DNA of 64,000 nt from positions 62,001 through 126,000 of the forward strand of contig JACPVS010000019.1 in assembly GCA_016197365.1 (NCBI GenBank), given 5' to 3'. The notes beneath the pieces are model-generated. The model made no database searches. It was given only the letters and a program-made list of their open reading frames with translations, and was not told the DNA's origin. The position numbers and the translations under genes are program-made. Of this stretch, positions 16,382-22,840 are shown one piece after another. This DNA comes from Mycolicibacterium cosmeticum (GTDB taxonomy: Bacteria > Actinomycetota > Actinomycetes > Mycobacteriales > Mycobacteriaceae). The first letter of the stretch is position 1; each line of letters opens with the position of its first letter.

Positions 16382-18156
16382 TACGACTTGGGGCGCTTGC
16401 CGTCCTTCACCTCGTCGGTGTAGCCGTCGTAGAAGGGGACGTAGCCTTCCTCGCGACCGGCCAGCACGAAGATCAGGTCCTCGATGTCGGATCCGTAGCC
16501 TTGCTTGCGCAGCTCGACCTTCTGACTCTTGAACGTCGAGGTGTGGGCGAGCTCTTTGACCACGCGCACGAACAGCGGCACGGCGTAGCCGGGCAGGCTC
16601 GCGTAGGCGGCCTTGGCCAGGGCGGCGCCGTCGAACTCGATGCCCTCTTTCATCTGCACGGCCACCATGCCGGCGCGACCGCCGCAGCCGGGCACCTCGA
16701 CGCCGAAGACCGTCGCCTCCTCGATCTGCTTGTCAGCGGAGATCGCGGCTTCCACCTGCGTGGTGGCGACATTCTCGCCCTTCCAGCGGAAGGTGTCGCC
16801 GAGCCGGTCGGCGAACGCGGCGTGGCCGAAGCCCTGCGAGCGCATCAGGTCGCCGGTGTTGAACCAGACGTCGCCGTCCTTGAAGGCATTGCGCACCAGC
16901 TTCTTCTCGCTGGCCGATTTGTCGGTGTAGCCGTCGAAGGGCTGGAAGCTGGACACTTTGCTCAGCAGCAGTCCGGGCTGGCCGCGCTTGACCTTGCGCA
17001 GCTTGCCATTGGAGCCGCGGGCCGGTTCGCCGGTGTCCAGGTCGTACTCGACGAACGCGACGGGGCTGGGGCAGATGCCGGTCGTCTTGTCCAGGTTGAA
17101 GACGTTGAGGAAGGCGGTGTTGCCCTCGCTGGCGGCATAGAACTCGCAGACCCGCGGGATGTTGAAGCGCTTGGTGAACTCGTCCCAGATGGCGGGACGT
17201 AGCCCGTTGCCCCCGATGACGCGGATCTTGTGCTGACGATCGGTCGGCTTGGGGGGCTGGTTGAGCAGATAGCCGCAGATCTCGCCGATGTACACGAACG
17301 ACGTGGCCTCGTAGCGGATGACGTCGTCCCAGAACCTCGATGCCGAGAACGACTTGCCCAAGGCGAGCGCGGCGCCGGCGTTGATCGCCGATCCGGTGGC
17401 CACCGTCAGCGCGTTGTTGTGATAGAGCGGCAGGCAGCAGTACAGGGTGTCGCTGCTGTTCAGGCGCAGTCCGAGGCCGCCGAACCCGGCCAGGGCACGC
17501 AGCCAGCGGTAGTGGGTCATGACGCTGGCCTTGGGCAGGCCCGTGGTGCCCGAGGTGAAGATGTAGAACGCCTTGTCCTTGGCCAGCACGGCGGACGTGA
17601 TCGCCGGGTTGGTGGTCGGCGCGGTCAGCGACAGCTGGCGCAGATCGTCGAGGGTCAGCAGTCCGTCGGGCTCGGCACCGCTCTCACCGATCGGCTCGAT
17701 CAGGTCGTTCTCTGCGATGACGGCTTTCGCCTTGAGCAGACCGAAGCTGTGCGCCAGCACGTCGCCGCGCTGGTGGTAATTGAGCATGCCGGCGACGGCA
17801 CCGCACTTGACGGTGGCCAGCATCAGCAGCACGGCGTCGGGCGAGTTGCGCAGCATGATGCCGACGACGTCGCCGTGTCCCACACCCTTGGCGGCCAGCA
17901 CCGCGGCGTACCGGTTGACGGTCTCGTTGGCCTGCCGATAGGTCAGCTGCTGGTCCTCGAACTTGAGGAACACCTTGTCCGCGTGCTGCGCGGCCCGGTC
18001 CTGGAAGACCTTGCCGATCGAGGTCTTCGCCGTCGGCCGCGCACCGAACCCGGTGACCAGCCCACGCACGATGGCGGGCGCGTCGGCCAGAACCCCTGGC
18101 AGTTGGGTGGCGATGTCAAGAAGTCCGACGCTGGCGCGGGATGTGTCGTCGCTCAT
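16381..18156 (-). CDS. fadD6: Very-long-chain acyl-CoA synthetase FadD6
   Basis: This 591-residue FATP/VLACS-type ANL enzyme activates long fatty acids to acyl-CoA through an acyl-adenylate. The ATP-binding P-loop YIFTSGTTGLPKAS is near residue 208, YIGEICGYLLNQ and FYAASEGN follow, and GDLMRSQGFGHAAFADRLGDTFRWKGENV forms the hinge and C-terminal lid. The length fits Rv1206. It is 11 bp downstream of the LOG-family gene, but TAGGGT (complement of 18165-18170) lies 8 bp before its ATG and contains the LOG stop, so it may have its own leaderless promoter. Confidence 0.94.
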   Translation of the reverse strand: MSDDTSRASVGLLDIATQLPGVLADAPAIVRGLVTGFGARPTAKTSIGKVFQDRAAQHADKVFLKFEDQQLTYRQANETVNRYAAVLAAKGVGHGDVVGIMLRNSPDAVLLMLATVKCGAVAGMLNYHQRGDVLAHSFGLLKAKAVIAENDLIEPIGESGAEPDGLLTLDDLRQLSLTAPTTNPAITSAVLAKDKAFYIFTSGTTGLPKASVMTHYRWLRALAGFGGLGLRLNSSDTLYCCLPLYHNNALTVATGSAINAGAALALGKSFSASRFWDDVIRYEATSFVYIGEICGYLLNQPPKPTDRQHKIRVIGGNGLRPAIWDEFTKRFNIPRVCEFYAASEGNTAFLNVFNLDKTTGICPSPVAFVEYDLDTGEPARGSNGKLRKVKRGQPGLLLSKVSSFQPFDGYTDKSASEKKLVRNAFKDGDVWFNTGDLMRSQGFGHAAFADRLGDTFRWKGENVATTQVEAAISADKQIEEATVFGVEVPGCGGRAGMVAVQMKEGIEFDGAALAKAAYASLPGYAVPLFVRVVKELAHTSTFKSQKVELRKQGYGSDIEDLIFVLAGREEGYVPFYDGYTDEVKDGKRPKS

Positions 18157-18167
18157 GAGCGTCCACC

Positions 18168-18731
18168 CTAGTGAGGGATCTCACCGGGGGCACATGCGGC
18201 CATCGCCTCGTCCACGTTGTTAACCACCACCAAACGATCCAGGGCGGTGTCGCCGACATAGCCGGTGTCGACGAGTGTGCGCAACCAGGTGAGCAGGCCG
18301 TCGTAATGCCCGAACGGGTCCAGCATGACGATGGGCTTGTCGTGCATGCCGAGGTAGCCAGCGGTCCAGGCCTCGAAGAATTCTTCGAGTGTGCCGATGC
18401 CGCCGGGCAGGGCGATGAACGCGTCGGCGCGGTCTTCCATGACTTGTTTGCGCTCCCGCATGGTGTCGGTGACGATCAGCTCGTCGGCCTCGACGTCGGC
18501 GAGTTCACGGTGCACCAGCGCTTTGGGGATGACGCCGATGGTGCGGCCGCTGTGCTGGCGTGCGCCGTCGGCGACAGCGCCCATTGCCGAGACATTGCCG
18601 CCGCCGGAGACCAGCGTCCAGCCGCGGTCGGCGATGGCATGGCCCACGTCGGTGGCGAGCTTGAGCAGTTCAGGGTGCTTAGGGCCGGAGGCGCAGTACA
18701 CGCACACCGCCCAGGAAGGGGTTTCGGCCAC
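18168..18731 (-). CDS. LOG-family protein (cytokinin riboside phosphoribohydrolase-like, Rv1205-like)
   Basis: This ~187-residue Rossmann protein has the LOG signatures VCVYCASGP, GGGNVSAMGAVADGA, MRERKQVMEDRADAFIALPGG and PGGIGTLEEFFEAW. The family releases adenine-type bases from nucleotide 5'-monophosphates. Rv1205 produces cytokinins and is a proteasome substrate in M. tuberculosis. I chose GTG 18731 because TACGTT (complement of 18739-18744) lies exactly 7 bp upstream and the length then equals that remembered for Rv1205. An ATG at 18767 would add 12 residues and run into the divergent promoter. Confidence 0.9.
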   Translation of the reverse strand: MAETPSWAVCVYCASGPKHPELLKLATDVGHAIADRGWTLVSGGGNVSAMGAVADGARQHSGRTIGVIPKALVHRELADVEADELIVTDTMRERKQVMEDRADAFIALPGGIGTLEEFFEAWTAGYLGMHDKPIVMLDPFGHYDGLLTWLRTLVDTGYVGDTALDRLVVVNNVDEAMAACAPGEIPH

Positions 18732-18738
18732 GGTGGAA

Positions 18739-18778
18739 AACGTAACCGACGGCCGCAGGCCCGCCATACACTGCGGCG
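18739..18778. promoter_or_regulatory. Divergent leaderless promoters of LOG and helical-repeat genes
   Basis: TACGTT on the minus strand (complement of 18739-18744) is 7 bp from GTG 18731. TACACT (18767-18772) is 6 bp from GTG 18779. The plus-strand block TACACTGCGG resembles the TACGCTGCGG block at 4926 and 44706. Confidence 0.5.
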
Positions 18779-19939
18779 GTGGCTGAGTCGTTGTCGTCGC
18801 TGTTGGCGCGGGCCCAGGATCTGGCGTGGCAGGGCCGCGGACGCGATGCCGACGAGGTGCTCGCCGCGGTGGACCCCGCCACCCTGGATGAAGCCGACCT
18901 GATGGCGTGGGCATTGCCGCGCGCGGCGAACCAATTCTGGATGCTCGACGAACCCGAGCGGGCGACGGCGTTCCTGCGGGCGCTGCGCGGCCGGGTCTCC
19001 TCCGACGCCACGGTGGACGCCTTATTGGGCACGTTCGCGATGAACGCCGGCGACCTGCAGCGGGCGCGGGAGTTGTCGGATTCGGTGCTGACTTCAGCCG
19101 AGGCCACTGATCAGGCGGTCGGCTGGGCGGCGTCGGCGGCGGCGCTGGCGCATGCCCGGATGGGCGAGTTCGGACCGGTCGACTCGTTGGCGTCGCGCGC
19201 CGTCTCGGCCGGGCACCCGGGATTGTTGCGCTACACCTCCGGTTACGGGCAGGTGTTGGCGGCGGTGTTCGGCGGCGATCTGGAGCAGGCCGAGGCGGTG
19301 GCCCGGGAGCTGACGGTCGACGACGGGCCCGGGCATTCGATCGGGCATCTGTTGATCGCCGAGGTGCTGACATTCCGCGGCGATTTGGACGACGCGGTCG
19401 GTCTGTTGCGTTCGGCCGCAGATAGTTTGGCACCCACCGGCTATTCGTGGACGCCGCTGGCGTGGATGTTGTTGGCACAGACCCTCGGTCAGCAAGGGTC
19501 GACGGTGGCCGCGGCAAAGGCCTTGGGGCGAGCCGAATCCCGGCACGGTTTGAAGTCGATGCTGTTCGCACCGGAGCTTGCGCTGGCGCGGGCGTGGACC
19601 TGCTGGGCGCGTAAGGATTCCATCGGGGCGGTCGGAGCGGCGCGGGAGTCCTTCCGAGCCGCGGAGCGCGGTGGGCAGTCGGCCGTGGCGTTGCGTGCGG
19701 TACACGACGGGGTGCGACTGGGCGATGTCCGGGCTGCGGCCTGTCTTGACGGTCTGCCGGTGCAGGGTGTCTTCGCGCGCGTGACGGCCTCGCATGCGCA
19801 TGCACTCGCCGCGCACGATGCGCTGGGGCTGGCAGCGGTGGCCGACGAGTGGTCGGATCTCGGATTCGGTGCGGCAGCGGCCGACGCCGCGCGCCAGGTC
19901 GAGGAATTGCTGCCCGATGGCGGTGAAGCGCACCAATAG
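18779..19939 (+). CDS. Free-standing helical-repeat protein resembling the C-terminal half of large LuxR regulators
   Basis: This 386-residue, Ala/Leu-rich, all-helical protein shows repeating pairs of amphipathic helices (TPR/MalT-like): DLAWQGRGRDADEVLA, RALRGRVSS and the run of 34-40-residue units after it. Its last ~120 residues (GAVGAARESFRAAERGGQSAVALRAVHDGVRLGD, then VTASHAHALAAHDALGLAAVADEW) look like the segment that precedes the HTH in mycobacterial LuxR/adenylate-cyclase-type ATPase regulators. Neither an ATPase nor an HTH is present. It starts with a probably leaderless GTG. Function unknown; it could be a stand-alone sensor or binding module. Confidence 0.8.
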   Translation: MAESLSSLLARAQDLAWQGRGRDADEVLAAVDPATLDEADLMAWALPRAANQFWMLDEPERATAFLRALRGRVSSDATVDALLGTFAMNAGDLQRARELSDSVLTSAEATDQAVGWAASAAALAHARMGEFGPVDSLASRAVSAGHPGLLRYTSGYGQVLAAVFGGDLEQAEAVARELTVDDGPGHSIGHLLIAEVLTFRGDLDDAVGLLRSAADSLAPTGYSWTPLAWMLLAQTLGQQGSTVAAAKALGRAESRHGLKSMLFAPELALARAWTCWARKDSIGAVGAARESFRAAERGGQSAVALRAVHDGVRLGDVRAAACLDGLPVQGVFARVTASHAHALAAHDALGLAAVADEWSDLGFGAAAADAARQVEELLPDGGEAHQ

Positions 19940-19966
19940 GATTGGCTTCGAATCGAATGGGGGCCG

Positions 19967-20692
19967 ATGACTACCGATCCGCTCGACGTACAGACCGAGG
20001 GGTTGCGGGCCTTCTCGCGCACGCATTCCGATGTCGCGACCGGGCTGTTGGGCCTCGTCGGTGAGGACGGGGCCGCCGTCGACACCACTCACGGCCCCAT
20101 CGCCTCATCGGTCAGCTCCGCACTTTCAGGCGTGCTGAGCAGCCGACGGGACTCCCTCGGGGCGACGTCGACAACCGCCAGCACCATCTCGGACCTGTTG
20201 CGGAAGGCCGCCGACGCCTATGCCCGCGGTGACGAGCAGGACTCGCAGCGGTTCACCGCCGCGGCGGAGGCGTTGGAGGGCAAGGACTCCCCTGGTCGTT
20301 CCGCGGTGCCATCGGGCGGTCCCGCGGGTGGCGATATGGCCGGCCAGATGGGTCAGATCCTGGGCCAGGTCGGTCAGCAGGTGGGCCAGATGGCGCAGTC
20401 GATCGCCCAGCCGTTGCAGGGCCTGGCCCAAGGCTTGCAGCAGATTCCGCAGCAGATCATGCAGGGTGTGCAGCAGGCATCTCAAGCACGCGTAGGCGAG
20501 CTTCCCGATGCCGCGGGCGAGAAGAAGGACCGTCACCCCGACACGAAGTCGAAGGACGATCGCGAGAAGAAACGGGACGAGGCCTCCGAGGACAGAGCCG
20601 AGGCCGGCTCGGCGGCGCCATCCGAGCGGGCGCCGGTAGAGACGCCCGCGCCGAAGCAGCGTCCGGCGGCTACCCGTCCGCAGGCGGATTGA
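19967..20692 (+). CDS. EspC-like type VII secretion protein A
   Basis: This 241-residue protein has three parts. Residues 1-105 form a helical domain (MTTDPLDVQTEGLRAF onward) ending KAADAYARGDEQDS, which contains the YxxxD motif (YARGD) of type VII secretion substrates. Residues ~110-170 are Gly/Gln/Met-rich (GQMGQILGQVGQQVG) and amphipathic. The tail (~175-241) is a Lys/Asp/Glu-rich low-complexity region with SERAP. The N-domain resembles the EspC-like ESX-secreted family. GGGGG precedes the ATG. It is the first gene of a four-gene plus-strand cluster with no ESX core genes nearby, so export would depend on an ESX system elsewhere. Assignment to a specific ESX is inference. Confidence 0.78.
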   Translation: MTTDPLDVQTEGLRAFSRTHSDVATGLLGLVGEDGAAVDTTHGPIASSVSSALSGVLSSRRDSLGATSTTASTISDLLRKAADAYARGDEQDSQRFTAAAEALEGKDSPGRSAVPSGGPAGGDMAGQMGQILGQVGQQVGQMAQSIAQPLQGLAQGLQQIPQQIMQGVQQASQARVGELPDAAGEKKDRHPDTKSKDDREKKRDEASEDRAEAGSAAPSERAPVETPAPKQRPAATRPQAD

Positions 20693-20897
20693 GCCGTTCC
20701 AATGCTGTTCTGGCAGAGCAGATGAGCTCGGTCGCGTGCCGCTCACCTTCTGGGACTTGTCGGCAGGCGCGTTCGCAGCAAACAGATGGAGACTCGGCGG
20801 AGCCATCGTTGAGCTGCGCAGACGCTGGAATGTTGTGCAGTGAAGCCCCTCCGGGGTTGGGTACTGTCTTAGCTGAGGTATGCGGAGGGGAATATCG

Positions 20898-20963
20898 ATG
20901 CTGGTTGAGGCCGTAGCGGGGGCTCCGGTGACGTCCGACGAAGTGGACGGTCATGGCGCCTGA
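20898..20963 (+). CDS. 21-codon upstream ORF overlapping the second EspC-like gene
   Basis: ATG 20898 follows a strong GGAGGGG ribosome site at 7 nt. The 21-codon frame ends at TGA 20961-20963, overlapping the first codons of the next gene (ATG 20953), which itself lacks a good ribosome site. A TACTGT hexamer (20862-20867) could be the -10. The arrangement suggests a leader peptide that couples translation to the downstream gene. No similarity is recognised. The rest of the 260-bp gap (20693-20897) shows nothing recognisable. Confidence 0.45.
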   Translation: MLVEAVAGAPVTSDEVDGHGA

Positions 20964-21714
20964 GAATTTGAAGGTCGACACGGATGCGCTGAAACAGGCC
21001 GGCGCGAATTTTCTCGCTGCATCAGATGCGATTCCCGAGGCACCTGCTGCCTACATCCCCGGTGGAACCGATCCGTTGTCGGCGCGGATTGCGGAACTCG
21101 CGCCGCAGTTTCTCGCGCCCATTGCCTCGGGGTTGTCGGCGCTCAAGGCGGCGACCTCCCAGTTCGCGAAGAATATTTCCGCCGTAGCTGACCGGTATGC
21201 GGCAACCGATGCTCAACTCCACAGCAAGCTGTCCGCGCAGGTCGGCGGCTCCGGCAGTGGTGGTGGCGCAGGAGGGGGCGGTACCGCGAGTGCCGCGTCC
21301 GGCGTGGCTGGCGCTGTGGGCGGATCGGGGGCCGGTGCGGCTGGTGCCGCGTCTCAAGGCGCCGGCCAGCTCGGGCAGATGATGCAAATGCCCATGCAGA
21401 TGGCGAGCCAAGCCGCTCAGATCCCGCAACAGGTGATGGGCATGGCTGGCCAGTTGCCGCAGACGGCGATGCAAGGGGTGCAGCAGATCGCCGAGCAGAT
21501 CAGCCAGGTGGCGGGGAAAGCCGGTGGCGCCGAGAAGCCGGAAGACAAACCAGAGGAAGAGAAGGATCGCGAGGGTAAGCACCGCCGCGAAGATTCTCCC
21601 GACGCGGCCGAGCCGGTGGCCAGTGCTGCGCCGGGAACCACGCCGTCCGAACGAGCGCCAGAAGATCCCCACCGTCATGCGTCGCCGCGCCCGTCGTCGG
21701 AGAGTGTCCTGTGA
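20953..21714 (+). CDS. EspC-like type VII secretion protein B
   Basis: This 253-residue protein is built like its neighbour. A ~95-residue helical domain (MAPENLKVDTDALKQAGANF) ends AVADRYAATDAQLHSKL, containing the YxxxD secretion motif (YAATD). A Gly/Ser/Ala linker, a Gln/Met-rich amphipathic stretch (QMMQMPMQMASQAAQIPQQ) and a Lys/Glu/Asp-rich tail again ending in SERAP follow. The N-domain fits the EspC-like ESX substrate family. Its start lies within the 3' end of a 21-codon ORF with a strong ribosome site. Its last codons overlap the membrane protein gene (GTGA). It probably pairs with protein A as a secreted heterodimer. Confidence 0.78.
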   Translation: MAPENLKVDTDALKQAGANFLAASDAIPEAPAAYIPGGTDPLSARIAELAPQFLAPIASGLSALKAATSQFAKNISAVADRYAATDAQLHSKLSAQVGGSGSGGGAGGGGTASAASGVAGAVGGSGAGAAGAASQGAGQLGQMMQMPMQMASQAAQIPQQVMGMAGQLPQTAMQGVQQIAEQISQVAGKAGGAEKPEDKPEEEKDREGKHRREDSPDAAEPVASAAPGTTPSERAPEDPHRHASPRPSSESVL

Positions 21715-22838
21715 CTCAGCCTCCCCCGCCGCCCAACGGTTACGGCTCAGGTGGTTGGCCACCTGGCTATCCGGGCGGACAGCCGGGCCCGCAATGGAAT
21801 CCGCAACAGGGGTGGCCGCAGACTCCCCCGCCCAAGCGTGGGTTCACGAAGTGGATCATCGGCGCGGTGGCGCTGATCGCGGTCATCACCGTGACAGCTG
21901 TGGTTGCGGTGTCGTGCACGAAAAGCGGTGGCGGATCTGAGAAGCTCACCGCTGCAACGACTACGAGCGGAGCGCCCGCGTCAGACTTCGCAAGCGCGAA
22001 CGATACGGGGCCGGTGTCCGTGATTACCGAGGATCCGTCGTGTGCGCCGTGGATGCCGATTCTTAATACGCTCGCCGGCGTCGAATCGAACGGGTGGAAA
22101 GAACGCGATCCGACTTTGCCTGCTTCTGTATGGGGACCAGATGTCCGCACTCAGCACATGGCGGTCGCCGATGCCATGCGTAGCGCGGCCGAGCAAACAA
22201 CTCCTCTAGCCAAGCTGACTACTCACCGCGTAATGCGCGAGCTCTATGAGCAGTTCATCGCCTACGCGGGCGCGTATGCAGACCGAGTGCCGATTTATAC
22301 CCCGCCAGACAATCAATTGGCACTCACCGCAGTCGGCGCTGCCGAGGTTCTTAGCCATGTCTGCCAATCGATTACATACGGATCGGCAGCAGCTCGGGCA
22401 CCGCTGATTGAGCCTGCAGAACCTCCGACAGCAGTTTCTCCGCCCAGCAATCTGGACAATCCGGTGCGATTCCTGCAATCCCCAAACGCGGTATGCCCGG
22501 ACCTCAAGCGGGCGGTCGACGCGTTCAACGCCACACCCGAAGTCGCCGCATGGAAGGGAACTGACGCGAACATTCCAGCCAGCGACTGGACACCAGAACT
22601 CCAAGCAACCGCGACGGCTCTCAAGCCCGTAATGCTGAGCTGGGCTGACGAGTTGGACAAGATCGGACGCAAGAGTTCAAACAGCACGCTAGAGGACTTC
22701 ACGACGCTCGCCTCCCAATACCAGCGCGCATACGTGCAAAGCCTTCCGACGTTTGCTCGGCCTGACGAAAATCTCTACGACACATCGCGACTGACGGCGC
22801 CGATGATAGTTAGTGCCTGCGCCGCCGCTGGCGCTTAG
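21711..22838 (+). CDS. Single-pass membrane protein with duplicated Cys-bounded outer domain
   Basis: This is a 375-residue protein. Residues 1-42 are Pro/Gly/Gln-rich (cytoplasmic). Residues ~47-68 form a membrane helix (WIIGAVALIAVITVTAVVAVSC). The rest is outside. The exterior contains two related ~110-residue units, each opening with a Cys-Pro-type motif (CAPWMPILN; CPDLKRAVD), sharing PASxWxP and a Tyr-rich AYA/RAY helix, and closing with a Cys. The start GTG overlaps the upstream stop by 4 nt. Base composition is lower in GC than the neighbours. It is probably the membrane partner of the EspC-like proteins. Family not recognised. Confidence 0.75.
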   Translation: MTQPPPPPNGYGSGGWPPGYPGGQPGPQWNPQQGWPQTPPPKRGFTKWIIGAVALIAVITVTAVVAVSCTKSGGGSEKLTAATTTSGAPASDFASANDTGPVSVITEDPSCAPWMPILNTLAGVESNGWKERDPTLPASVWGPDVRTQHMAVADAMRSAAEQTTPLAKLTTHRVMRELYEQFIAYAGAYADRVPIYTPPDNQLALTAVGAAEVLSHVCQSITYGSAAARAPLIEPAEPPTAVSPPSNLDNPVRFLQSPNAVCPDLKRAVDAFNATPEVAAWKGTDANIPASDWTPELQATATALKPVMLSWADELDKIGRKSSNSTLEDFTTLASQYQRAYVQSLPTFARPDENLYDTSRLTAPMIVSACAAAGA

Positions 22839-22840
22839 AC

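Noticed and set aside
18168..19805. 545-residue extension of the LOG gene
   Set aside because: The N-terminal 350 residues are Arg/Pro/Ser low-complexity, antisense to the gene at 18779. The LOG domain begins near 18731, where a leaderless -10 supports the shorter start.
20689..20916. 75-codon plus-strand frame between the two EspC-like genes
   Set aside because: Composition is random-looking, with no ribosome site; the 21-codon frame at 20898 has a much better one.
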